Part shown: piece by piece, positions 46,329-53,440 of the stretch
How the letters are laid out: every line of letters starts with the position of its first letter
How positions within the stretch are numbered: the first letter of the stretch is position 1
Assembly (NCBI RefSeq): GCF_028288185.1
Contig: NZ_JAQBOF010000020.1
Location: 1 to 64,000 of the forward strand
Length of the DNA: 64,000 bases
Direction of reading: 5' to 3'
Source: Mucilaginibacter sp.
Lineage (GTDB): Bacteria; Bacteroidota; Bacteroidia; Sphingobacteriales; Sphingobacteriaceae
Made by a program: the position numbers and the translations under genes
Notes under the pieces: model-generated
Databases searched by the model: none
What the model saw: the letters and a program-made list of their open reading frames with translations, nothing else
Told to the model about the DNA's origin: nothing

Positions 46329-46654
46329 AACTCGTTATATTTTTTTGCCGTTCCTTTAGCTTTTTCTACAGGATATTTTTCAGCATTTTTTTTGATTTTA
46401 TTAGTCACAATTTCATTGATATCGAAATTGTATTTTTCCGCTAGGAGTAATGCATAGCCAATTACATCAGCTAATTCATCTTTTACTTTTTCTACATTTG
46501 CTTCGTTGGCATTTTTCCATAAAAACAATTCATTAAGCTCAGATGCTTCAATTGATAGAGCCAATGCAAGGTCTTTAGCGTTATGAAATTGAGCCCACTC
46601 CCGCTCTTCTCTAAACTTTGTTAATTCCTCAATTAGTTTGTTCCAATCTTGCAT
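46325..46654 (-). CDS. MazG-like nucleotide pyrophosphohydrolase
   Basis: All-alpha NTP pyrophosphohydrolase of 109 residues, close to the short MazG-like/dCTPase type. The N-terminus EEREWAQFHNAKDLALALSI and EASELNELFLW supply the first acidic metal ligands, and VKDELADVIGYALLLAEKY supplies ExxD. Members cleave nucleoside triphosphates to monophosphate and pyrophosphate. It overlaps the downstream fusion gene by four bases (ATGA) and is AT-rich like it, so both are one acquired unit. A role in nucleotide depletion during phage attack or in cleaning modified nucleotides is inference. Confidence 0.88.
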   Translation of the reverse strand: MQDWNKLIEELTKFREEREWAQFHNAKDLALALSIEASELNELFLWKNANEANVEKVKDELADVIGYALLLAEKYNFDINEIVTNKIKKNAEKYPVEKAKGTAKKYNEL

Positions 46655-46730
46655 TATGGTAGCTTTATATAACTTGAAAAGTATTTACTAAAGTATAACT
46701 ATTTTTGGGTAAATAAAAAGCCTATGTGTT

Positions 46731-46863
46731 CCCCAAGCTGGCGCAAGTATGTCGGGTAAGCCTGTGCGAAAAGGCTACTTGTGCCTACAACCAAGCAAAT
46801 AGGTAAAACGGCACAAGTAGCTGGCCCGCTTGCCACCGCTACATACTTGCGCCAGCGTTGGGG
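46731..46863. repeat. 133-bp nested palindrome
   Basis: Outer arms CCCCAAGCTGGCGCAAGTAT and ATACTTGCGCCAGCGTTGGG pair almost perfectly; inner arms CTACTTGTGCC and GGCACAAGTAG pair perfectly. Between them lie unpaired spacers, so a two-tier stem is predicted. Confidence 0.8.
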
Positions 46864-46931
46864 ATTGCTTCCGTTACAGCAATGACGCGCGGTGAGTGGT
46901 CGGACGGTTATTGTGCTTGTTGCAGGTGTTA

Positions 46932-46968
46932 TGCACCCCGGAGACGCGAAGCTTCGCGTCTCTACAAA
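46932..46968. repeat. GAGACGC palindromic repeat
   Basis: GGAGACGCGAAGCTTCGCGT then CTCTAC: perfect short palindrome, same family as 24901-24977. Confidence 0.65.
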
Positions 46969-47032
46969 AAATCATTGTAATCCTCAAATCAAATAAATCA
47001 GCGGTTCAGACAAAAGGCCCATGCGCATCAGC

Positions 47033-47117
47033 CGCGTTAGCGATGGTAGCGGATACCGGCCCCGCGCCTAAGGCCTGTAGCCGTATGAGCGTACAGCGCG
47101 GGCCGCAGGCAACGCCC
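47033..47117 (-). repeat. GGCGTT element core (copy B, inverted)
   Basis: Reverse complement of the core at 43946-44032: the runs CGCGCTGTACGCTCATACGG, ACAGGCCTTAGGCGC, CCGGTATCCGC and CATCGCTAACGC are shared in order, with a few substitutions and one 3-base length difference. Confidence 0.85.
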
Positions 47118-47330
47118 TTATTACAAATACCGGCATGTTGGTTTTGTTGGTAATAACACCAACAAAGGTGGGTATGAGGGTGTAATGGCAATACCGCTAC
47201 AGGCGGGTAAATGCGGGTATATACGTGTTATACTCGACAAAACACACCCTTCCGCCTCATCTGGCGCGCATGCAGCGGTGGCCTGAAGGCAATGTACCCG
47301 TCTGTAAATTCAGGACGGGTCATCAGTAAA

Positions 47331-47450
47331 AGTGTACCAAACTGTATCATGAAACCGGACTAATAAAATTAGATTATTGATTACCAGGCACATGCAAAAA
47401 CAGGTGTACCAAAGTGTATCACCGGGACACATTCACTGTGGTACACTTAA
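47331..47450. repeat. GTGTACCAAA(C/G)TGTATCA repeats
   Basis: GTGTACCAAACTGTATCA at about 47333 and GTGTACCAAAGTGTATCA at about 47404 in direct orientation, then an inverted GTGGTACACTT near 47439. Origin unknown; they could be ends of a lost mobile element. Confidence 0.5.
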
Positions 47451-47492
47451 CAACAAAGGCCACAGGTATACCCCATGGCCTTTTAAAACGTA

Positions 47493-47575
47493 TTGTCATC
47501 TCGAGCATAACGAGAGATCTATACATTGTCAATTAGCGCGTGTATAGATTTCTCGCTAGCGCTCGAAATGACAGG
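47493..47575. repeat. Diverged GTCATCTCGAGC palindrome
   Basis: GTCATCTCGAGCATAACGAG plus AGATCTATACA on the left, TGTATAGATTTCTCGCTAGC plus GCTCGAAATGAC on the right; downstream of osmC. Confidence 0.7.
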
Positions 47576-47592
47576 GTGGTTATGTGTTGTTG

Positions 47593-48012
47593 TTATTGGT
47601 AAGTCACATTAAGCGTAATAGGCACATTCAACGCCTTGCTGATGATGCAGTTGGCTTTGGCGCCTTCGGCTATCTCTTTAAATTTAGCTTCGTCTACCCC
47701 CGCAATGGCAGCGCCTTTAAGCTCCAAATGTATGCCTACAATGGTTAAGGCCTGCATATCCAGGTCCAGGATGGCATCGGTATTCAGGTCGCCCGGCGTA
47801 AACCCAGCCTGCGACAGGGCCGCGCCAACAGCCATGGTAAAGCAGCCTGCATGAGCGGCGGCAATCAACTCTTCGGGGTTGGTGCCAATGCCATCGGCAA
47901 AGCGGGTTTTAAATGAGTATTGGGTATTGTTAAGTATAGTGCTCTGGGTGGTGATCTCTCCCTTACCATCCATTAAAGTGCCGGCCCAATGGGCATGTGC
48001 GGTGCGTTTCAT
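47593..48012 (-). CDS. OsmC family peroxiredoxin
   Basis: 139 residues, OsmC subgroup. Redox cysteines in AAHAGCFTMA (about residue 57) and in KANCIISKAL (about 120), the pair that reduces organic hydroperoxides in studied members. N-terminal HAHWAGTLMDGKGEIT and GTNPEELIAAAHAGC fit E. coli OsmC rather than the thiol-resistance Ohr type. Cytoplasmic. Single gene; the region before it holds a dyad shared with the next gene's end. Confidence 0.9.
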   Translation of the reverse strand: MKRTAHAHWAGTLMDGKGEITTQSTILNNTQYSFKTRFADGIGTNPEELIAAAHAGCFTMAVGAALSQAGFTPGDLNTDAILDLDMQALTIVGIHLELKGAAIAGVDEAKFKEIAEGAKANCIISKALNVPITLNVTYQ

Positions 48013-48050
48013 GTTAGTTTATGGTTTAATTGTTATATATGTAAAGATAG

Positions 48051-48125
48051 TGATTTGAGTTATGAGTTGGGAGTTTTGAGTGGTGAGTTTGTGTTTTCCT
48101 ACTCACTACTCATAACTCACCACTT
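48051..48125. repeat. Iterated-unit dyad, AACTCACCACT family
   Basis: Left arm repeats GAGTTATGAGT, GGGAGTTTTGAGTGGTGAGT; right arm repeats ACTCACTACTCATAACTCAC then CACTTAG. The right arm supplies the last codons of the oxidoreductase gene at 48117 (Lys-Trp-stop). Confidence 0.75.
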
Positions 48126-49181
48126 AGCTCGCTCGTATTGTACCGGCCATTGTACTTCGTGATGCCCCAACTGGTGCGCGGCACGTAGCGGGAAATGCGG
48201 GTCGCGCAGCAACTCTCGCGCTATGAACACCATATCGGCCTGCCCGGTTTGGATGATGTCATCGGCCTGTTTAGGTTCGGTGATTAGTCCAACGGCGCCG
48301 GTCAGTATGCCGGTGGTGCGCACAGCCTCGGCAAACTGCACCTGGTAGCCGGGTTTCAAAGGTATCTTAGCCATCACGTTCCCACCCGATGAGCAGTCTA
48401 TCAGATCGACACCCATATCCTTCAATATTTTTGCTAACGCGATGGAATCTTCGATAGTCCAACCGCCTTCGGTCCAATCACTCGCCGAGATCCGCACGAA
48501 CAGCGGATTGCCAACAGGCCAAATCTCTTGTACGGCCTCCACCACTTCCAGCAGCAAACGGATCCGGTTATCAAATGATCCGCCATACTCATCCGTACGC
48601 TTATTACTTAGCGGCGAGTAGAACTCGTGCAGCAAATAGCCATGCGCGGCATGGATCTCTATCACCTTAAACCCAGCGGCAATAGCGCGGATTGTGGCAG
48701 CTTTAAAGTCGGCCTTAACCTTTTCTATGCCGGCTTTGTCCAGTTCCTGCGGAGCTTCTTCGGTATCCGCAAAAGGCACCGGGCTTGGGCCAACAGCTTT
48801 CCACCCATTCGGCTGATTGGACGGGATCTGCGCGTTGCCGTTCCATGGTAACTCATGGCTAGCCTTACGACCCGCGTGGGCCAGTTGGGTGCCAGCTATA
48901 GCGCCGTGCTGGTGGATGAAGTCGTTAATTTCCTTTAGCTTGGCAATGTGCTCGTCTTTGTAAATGCCCAGGTCGCCATAGCTTATACGCCCCTCGGGCG
49001 ATACGGCAATAGCCTCCGTAATCACCAACGATGCCCCTCCTACCGCCCTGCTGCCCAAATGGACTAGGTGCCAGTTGCTGGCGAAACCGTCCTCGCTGCT
49101 ATACTCGCACATCGGCGATACAGCTATGCGGTTCTTAAATTCAATATCTTTTATTTTTAATGGGGAGAACAGGTGTGGCAT
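48117..49181 (-). CDS. Old yellow enzyme, YqjM-like
   Basis: FMN-dependent ene-reductase, 354 residues, TIM barrel. The N-terminus FSPLKIKDIEFKNRIAVSPM with Cys in SPMCEYSSEDG is the mark of the thermophilic-like/YqjM class. Active-site HAAHGYLLHEFYSPLSNKR has the expected His pair and Tyr; FVRISASDWTEGGW and GLITEPKQADDII follow. It reduces activated C=C bonds with NADPH; the natural substrate is unknown. The final codons are part of a repeat dyad. Confidence 0.93.
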   Translation of the reverse strand: MPHLFSPLKIKDIEFKNRIAVSPMCEYSSEDGFASNWHLVHLGSRAVGGASLVITEAIAVSPEGRISYGDLGIYKDEHIAKLKEINDFIHQHGAIAGTQLAHAGRKASHELPWNGNAQIPSNQPNGWKAVGPSPVPFADTEEAPQELDKAGIEKVKADFKAATIRAIAAGFKVIEIHAAHGYLLHEFYSPLSNKRTDEYGGSFDNRIRLLLEVVEAVQEIWPVGNPLFVRISASDWTEGGWTIEDSIALAKILKDMGVDLIDCSSGGNVMAKIPLKPGYQVQFAEAVRTTGILTGAVGLITEPKQADDIIQTGQADMVFIARELLRDPHFPLRAAHQLGHHEVQWPVQYERAKW

Positions 49182-49261
49182 GTCTATATTTTTTCAGCAA
49201 ATATGGAGACTAACATTTATAGCCATCTCACGGTTTTGTAAAATACCGGTGTTTATGGTGT

Positions 49262-49627
49262 TTAATCGATCTTTTCTTCGCGTTTTACCAGCAACACTTC
49301 GTCATTTTCGAGCGGTAAGTAGCCAAATTCGTAACAAAAGTGGTAGGTCTTGCCGTTTTGGGTATCGTACTTATTGGTGAGGTATTTAAAATTAAAACCC
49401 TTGGCGGCCATCTTTGCAGTGGTGGTTTTGGTCTTGCCGGTGGGGTTCATTTCTTCCAATATCCTGCGGTTACGCTTTAGGATGTTGTTGATATTGCGCA
49501 CCATATTATAGCTATCACTATTCAATTGGTTATTATAGTTATTGCGGCAAAGGTCGTTACAAAACTTTTTATCGGCACGGCCGTGGATGGGTGTACCACA
49601 GTCAAGACATGTTTTTGGAGATTCCAT
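49262..49627 (-). CDS. Small zinc-ribbon protein
   Basis: About 121 residues from the ATG at 49627 (MESPKTC); a longer frame starts at 49672. N-terminal treble-clef-like zinc motif CLDCGTPIHGRADKKFCNDLC (four Cys: two as CxxC, then two as CxxxC), followed by a basic helical part (NMVRNINNILKRNRRILEEM) and a C-terminal beta-rich segment (TYHFCYEFGYLPLENDEVLL). Bacteroidota have many such uncharacterised proteins with a DUF2116-like ribbon. Divergent from ssb, sharing a gap of about 150 bp. Confidence 0.75.
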   Translation of the reverse strand: MESPKTCLDCGTPIHGRADKKFCNDLCRNNYNNQLNSDSYNMVRNINNILKRNRRILEEMNPTGKTKTTTAKMAAKGFNFKYLTNKYDTQNGKTYHFCYEFGYLPLENDEVLLVKREEKID

Positions 49628-49777
49628 AAAGCTAAGGTACTCAATATTATATTCGTTTGCAAACGGTTGCAAATGGATATTGTCGACTATAAACGTTTAT
49701 TAACCGACTAATTTTTGATGACTACTGCACCTTTGTACTGTCAATTAAAACAAGTAGAAATATTAAACGTAAAAATC

Positions 49778-50116
49778 ATGAACTCATTAAAAAACAGCGT
49801 ACGCCTTGTAGGTAACTTGGGCATGGACCCGGAAGTAAAAATTTTTGACACTAATAAAAAGTTGGCTAAGCTATCATTAGCCACAAGCGAGAGTTATAAA
49901 AATGACAAAGGCGAAAAAATAACAGACACCCAATGGCACAATTTAGTAATATGGGGTGCCCAAGCTAAAATAGCCGAAGACATCCTTAAAAAAGGTGATG
50001 AAATTATTATTGAGGGCAAGATAAACAACCGTAGCTACATAGATAAAGACGGTAATAAAAAATACACTTCAGAAATTGTGGTGAACGAGTTTTTGAAAGT
50101 GAGCAGCAAGAATTAG
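49778..50116 (+). CDS. ssb: Single-stranded DNA-binding protein
   Basis: OB-fold protein, about 112 residues. SVRLVGNLGMDPEVKIFDTN, KLAKLSLATSESYKN, TQWHNLVIWGAQAKIAEDIL and GKINNRSYIDKDGNKKY are typical SSB segments. It lacks the Gly-rich linker and acidic C-terminal tip of the replication SSB, so it is a short paralogue probably used in repair, recombination or competence. The frame reaches back to an ATG at 49715 but that part (LYCQLKQ) is not SSB-like; the ATG at 49778 is right. Confidence 0.9.
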   Translation: MNSLKNSVRLVGNLGMDPEVKIFDTNKKLAKLSLATSESYKNDKGEKITDTQWHNLVIWGAQAKIAEDILKKGDEIIIEGKINNRSYIDKDGNKKYTSEIVVNEFLKVSSKN

Positions 50117-50152
50117 CCTGTAATTTTGATATTAAATCCTAAACCTTATCAT

Positions 50153-50160
50153 TATATTTG
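50153..50160 (+). promoter_or_regulatory. -7 box before the 95-residue gene
   Basis: TATATTTG, exact consensus, ends 2 bp before the ATG at 50163. Transcription would start at or just after that ATG, so the mRNA is leaderless or the true start is further in. Confidence 0.5.
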
Positions 50161-50162
50161 TT

Positions 50163-50450
50163 ATGTACTTAGAAGCAAAAGAAACCGCCCGGCTATATCA
50201 GTTGTTATCTGATAAATTAGGTAACGATACTACCGAGGCTATGTTTAAATACATTGATAATAAAACAGAACGATCTGTGGAAGCAACTATCCAGACATTG
50301 GCTACTAAAGATGATCTTGCTAAGGTTAAATACGACTTGAGTAAAGAAATGGGTGAGTTTAAAGCCGATTCTCTAAAATGGATGTTTATCTTTTGGGCGG
50401 GTCAGGCTGCTACTACTCTGGGCATTATCATGTTATTTTTGAGGAAATAA
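50163..50450 (+). CDS. Coiled-coil membrane-anchor protein (CCDC90/DUF1640-like)
   Basis: 95 residues: helical N-terminal part (EAKETARLYQLLSDKLG), the segment IQTLATKDDLAKVKYDLSKE that resembles the repeated coiled coil of DUF1640/CCDC90 proteins, and one C-terminal membrane helix (WMFIFWAGQAATTLGIIMLF) with a short basic tail. Topology would place the coiled coil in the cytoplasm. Function unknown; similar short genes occur scattered in many bacteria, often near transposons or toxin-antitoxin genes. Own promoter-like box and own terminators. Confidence 0.7.
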   Translation: MYLEAKETARLYQLLSDKLGNDTTEAMFKYIDNKTERSVEATIQTLATKDDLAKVKYDLSKEMGEFKADSLKWMFIFWAGQAATTLGIIMLFLRK

Positions 50451-50524
50451 ACTACAATACAAGGCATTAAACCCATAACAAAGTGTCCACTTTACTTAGT
50501 GGACGTACACTTGATATTAAACCT

Positions 50525-50553
50525 AACGCATCAATTATATTGATGCGTTTTTT
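50525..50553. terminator. Terminator between convergent genes
   Basis: AACGCATCAA-TTATA-TTGATGCGTT then TTTT. A second hairpin GTCCACT/AGTGGAC is at 50485-50504 just upstream. Confidence 0.88.
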
Positions 50554-51256
50554 ATGGCGTACTCACCGCCACCGGCAATATCTTTCCGTTAAAAAACTTA
50601 TGACCGGTTAGGGCAAAATCAGCAATGTATTTACCCATCTCAAAAGCCATTACGGGCGATTGATAGCCAGGAAAAGCCTTCTCCAGCATTTCAGTTTGGG
50701 CAGAGCCTAAGGCAAGACAATTAACTTTTATCCCTTGTTCTGCAAACTCTTGTGCCAGGCACTCGGTAAGGGTGTGTAAGGCTGCCTTACTTGCAGAGTA
50801 AGCTGCTAGTCCCGGAAACTTAACGCTGCCTTGGTAGCCACCCATGCTGCCAATGTTTACGATGTGTGATCCCGCAGGCATAAATTTTTGCAGGCTCTGA
50901 ATGATGCGTACATGCCCTATAAAATTACTTTGCAGCATTTCAACAAAGTCTGTTTCTAACAACTCGGCAAATGGCTTGTTTATTAACACACCGGCATTGT
51001 TTATCAATATGTCTATCTGCCCATCAAAATTACTGGTGATAAACTGTTGCAGACCGTCATAATCATCATGCACAATATCAAATGTTATGGGGTATAACGT
51101 ACCATCCGGATTTAGCCCGGCGCATATTTCGGCAAGGCGCGTTAGTTTGTCTTGCGACCGTGCTAAGGCAATCACCTTATGCTTACCCGATAAGATCAAC
51201 TCTACTACCGCCTCAAATCCTACCCCGCTGCTGGCTCCTGTTACAACAATATTCAT
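50552..51256 (-). CDS. SDR family oxidoreductase
   Basis: Short-chain dehydrogenase, 234 residues. Rossmann glycine motif VTGASSGVGFEAVVELIL at the N-terminus, NNAGVLIN, Ser in NIGSMGGYQGS, and the catalytic YSASKAALHTL (YxxxK). NADP(H) preference is suggested by ALARSQDKL after the second strand. Cytoplasmic; substrate unknown. 18 bp downstream of the YbhN-like gene on the same strand, so likely co-transcribed. Confidence 0.9.
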   Translation of the reverse strand: MNIVVTGASSGVGFEAVVELILSGKHKVIALARSQDKLTRLAEICAGLNPDGTLYPITFDIVHDDYDGLQQFITSNFDGQIDILINNAGVLINKPFAELLETDFVEMLQSNFIGHVRIIQSLQKFMPAGSHIVNIGSMGGYQGSVKFPGLAAYSASKAALHTLTECLAQEFAEQGIKVNCLALGSAQTEMLEKAFPGYQSPVMAFEMGKYIADFALTGHKFFNGKILPVAVSTP

Positions 51257-51274
51257 TAGCTAATTGATATTAAA

Positions 51275-52243
51275 TTATGCTGATTGATTTTCTTCTTCGA
51301 TAACTATATCACCTTTAGGCAAACCTTCTTCGAGACGGCTTGGCCTCAACACATAATAGGCACCCAGCAAAGCCACTAAAAGCGATATGATATAAAATGA
51401 TCCCGGCAGGAAAACCGCCAGGGTATTATCCATCGGGAAAACTTTGGTCAACTGGGTAAAAACGGTTTCACGAATACCTGCTCCGCCCACGCTGATAGGT
51501 ATAATCGTAGCTAACGCCGATATTAAAAACGATAATAAATAGGGTGAAAATTTACTATGAAAATCTTGCCCCAATAATATAAATACGATCGCCAAAACCT
51601 GTAAACCTTGTACCACAACGGCTTTTGCATGCCCGGCGAAAAAGTAATGCGTGTACTCTCTAAAAAACTTATAGGCTACAAAATAATATATGGCCGATGC
51701 GACTGCGAAAATCCCTAACGGGATACCGATATGAATATCGATCTGAGGTATTAAAAATATCAACACAACGGTTATTAAACCGATGGCCCATAACCCGCTC
51801 AGTCTATCAAACATTATGGCCCAAAAAACCTTTTTACCTGGCAACTTATAATTTTTATTCAGCATCCATATTTTATAGCCATCGCCACCTATGCCGCCCG
51901 GTAACAGGAAGTTATAGAACAGTCCCACCATATATAAACGGAAATTAAAACGCGGATCAAGCTTTAAATTGATGGATTTAAAGAAACTCATTAACCGCCA
52001 TGACGAAACAATTATCGACAGAAAAAAACATATCAGCGCGGCTAACATCCACCAGTAATTAGCGTGTAATAACCTGTATTTTACATCTTTAAACGGCACG
52101 TGCCTGAAAACAAAGTATAGCAGAACAGATGTTACTGCAAATTTTAAAAGTGTTTTGGCGATATTCCAAAAAGTGCCTTTCCAGTTTTTCGGGTGGATTT
52201 CTTCCTCTACCTCGTCTATGATACTTTTGTCTACTTCTGTCAT
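51275..52243 (-). CDS. YbhN/AglD-like membrane protein (LPG synthase TM type)
   Basis: About 322 residues with eight or so membrane helices and the lysylphosphatidylglycerol-synthase transmembrane family signature: YNFLLPGGIGGDGYKIWMLN near residue 115 and VGGAGIRETVF near 245. It lacks the C-terminal aminoacyl-transfer domain of MprF, so it is a stand-alone flippase-like domain, as in YbhN. Acidic N-terminus (DKSIIDEVEEEI). The ATG at 52243 is preferred to a TTG 9 bp upstream. Pairs with the SDR gene. Confidence 0.88.
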   Translation of the reverse strand: MTEVDKSIIDEVEEEIHPKNWKGTFWNIAKTLLKFAVTSVLLYFVFRHVPFKDVKYRLLHANYWWMLAALICFFLSIIVSSWRLMSFFKSINLKLDPRFNFRLYMVGLFYNFLLPGGIGGDGYKIWMLNKNYKLPGKKVFWAIMFDRLSGLWAIGLITVVLIFLIPQIDIHIGIPLGIFAVASAIYYFVAYKFFREYTHYFFAGHAKAVVVQGLQVLAIVFILLGQDFHSKFSPYLLSFLISALATIIPISVGGAGIRETVFTQLTKVFPMDNTLAVFLPGSFYIISLLVALLGAYYVLRPSRLEEGLPKGDIVIEEENQSA

Positions 52244-52264
52244 TGGGCGCAAAGGTAGTAATTT

Positions 52265-52410
52265 AGAGATTAGTGGTTGAAGATTAAAGATTAGTGATTG
52301 GTTAATTAATGTTAATTACTATGCTACAATTATATTGTTACAAGAAATATTGGTCATACGTGACATAACCAACACCAACTAATCTTTAATCTTTAATCAA
52401 CTAATCTTAA
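52265..52410. repeat. Iterated-unit dyad, AATCTTTAATC family
   Basis: Left arm (about 52265-52303) GAGATTAGTGGTTGAAGATT then AAAGATTAGTGATTGGTT; right arm (about 52370-52410) ACCAACTAATCTTTAATCTT then TAATCAACTAATCTT. Nearly complementary over about 38 bp, with an unrelated 65-bp spacer. It lies between divergent genes and runs up to the aguB promoter. Confidence 0.8.
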
Positions 52411-52417
52411 AAAAACC

Positions 52418-52425
52418 TATTTTTG
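52418..52425 (+). promoter_or_regulatory. -7 box of aguB
   Basis: TATTTTTG, exact TAnnTTTG, 19 bp before the ATG; the start lies after a GGGG stretch (52441-52444). Confidence 0.6.
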
Positions 52426-52444
52426 CACACAAATTTTTAGGGGA

Positions 52445-53314
52445 ATGAGTAAAGTACAGGTAGGTATAGTGCAGATGACTTGCATTGCCAACAAGCATGA
52501 AAATTTACAGAAAGCCATTGCTAAAGTAAAAGAAGCGGCTGCAAAAGGAGCGCAGATAGTTTGCCTGCAAGAGCTGTTTACATCGCTTTATTTTTGTGAT
52601 GTGGAGGACCATGATAATTTTTTACTGGCCGAAGCTATTCCGGGTCCCTCAACTGATGAGTTATCAAAAGTTGCTGCTAATTTGGGCGTTGTTATTATAG
52701 CATCGCTGTTTGAAAAACGCGCGCAGGGTCTTTACCATAATACCACCGCTGTTATTGATGCGGATGGTGCCTACTTAGGTAAGTACCGCAAAATGCATAT
52801 CCCTGATGACCCGGGTTTTTATGAGAAATTTTACTTCACTCCCGGCGATTTAGGTTACAAAGTTTTTAAAACCAAATTTGCTACCATAGGCGTGTTGATC
52901 TGCTGGGACCAATGGTACCCCGAAGCTGCACGTATAACCGCTTTAATGGGTGCCGAAATACTGTTTTACCCTACTGCAATTGGCTGGGCCACTACACAAG
53001 ATGAAGCTACGAATGTAGAGCAGTATAACGCATGGCAAATCATCCAACGTTCGCACGCGGTTGCTAATGGTGTACACGTAGTTAGTGTAAACCGTGTTGG
53101 CGAAGAAGCAGGCGTTAAGTTTTGGGGTGGATCATTTTTTGCAAATCCGTTTGGTACCATCATACATCAAACATCACACAGTAATGAAGAAGTTATCGTA
53201 CAGGAACTGGATTTGAATAAAACCGATTACTACCGTACACATTGGCCGTTTTTGCGCGATAGGAGGATTGATTCATATCAGCCAATTACAAAGAGACTTT
53301 TAGACGAAGATTAA
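52445..53314 (+). CDS. aguB: N-carbamoylputrescine amidase
   Basis: Nitrilase-superfamily enzyme, 289 residues, hydrolysing N-carbamoylputrescine to putrescine, CO2 and ammonia. Catalytic triad visible: Glu in LQELFTSLYFC, Lys in YRKMHIPDDPGFYEKFYF, Cys in VLICWDQWYPEAARI. Length and these motifs match the plant/bacterial AguB type. The next gene encodes agmatine deiminase, which makes its substrate, so the two enzymes form the agmatine-to-putrescine route. A palindromic repeat separates them. Confidence 0.94.
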   Translation: MSKVQVGIVQMTCIANKHENLQKAIAKVKEAAAKGAQIVCLQELFTSLYFCDVEDHDNFLLAEAIPGPSTDELSKVAANLGVVIIASLFEKRAQGLYHNTTAVIDADGAYLGKYRKMHIPDDPGFYEKFYFTPGDLGYKVFKTKFATIGVLICWDQWYPEAARITALMGAEILFYPTAIGWATTQDEATNVEQYNAWQIIQRSHAVANGVHVVSVNRVGEEAGVKFWGGSFFANPFGTIIHQTSHSNEEVIVQELDLNKTDYYRTHWPFLRDRRIDSYQPITKRLLDED

Positions 53315-53322
53315 ATAGTAAA

Positions 53323-53422
53323 GCGTCATTGCGAGCGTAGCGTGGCAATCTCTGCAACAGACAGTTATAGTGCACATTGATTGGCAAGTGCAGAGATTGC
53401 CACGCTACGCTCGCAATGACGC
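53323..53422. repeat. GTCATTGCGAGC palindromic repeat (copy 3)
   Basis: GCGTCATTGCGAGCGTAGCG then TGGCAATCTCTGCA on the left; TGCAGAGATTGCCACGCTAC then GCTCGCAATGACGC on the right: more than 30 bp almost perfectly paired. It sits inside the aguB-aguA gap. Confidence 0.88.
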
Positions 53423-53440
53423 TTATAAAGATATTTTACC

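Larger units (their letters stand above)
46655..47592. other. 940-bp repeat-rich gap, no gene
   Basis: Upstream of the MazG-like gene lies an A/T-rich promoter region (TATACTTTAG on the minus strand near 46690). The rest consists almost only of repeats, listed separately: a 133-bp nested palindrome, a GAGACGC palindrome, inverted copy B, GTGTACCAAA direct repeats and a diverged GTCATT palindrome. A small hairpin AAAGGCCA/TGGCCTTTT is at 47455-47484. Open frames here are repeat-encoded and not supported. Confidence 0.6.

Noticed and set aside
47221..47353. 40-codon minus-strand frame starting near 47350
   Set aside because: Starts in a direct repeat and is too short to support without conservation.
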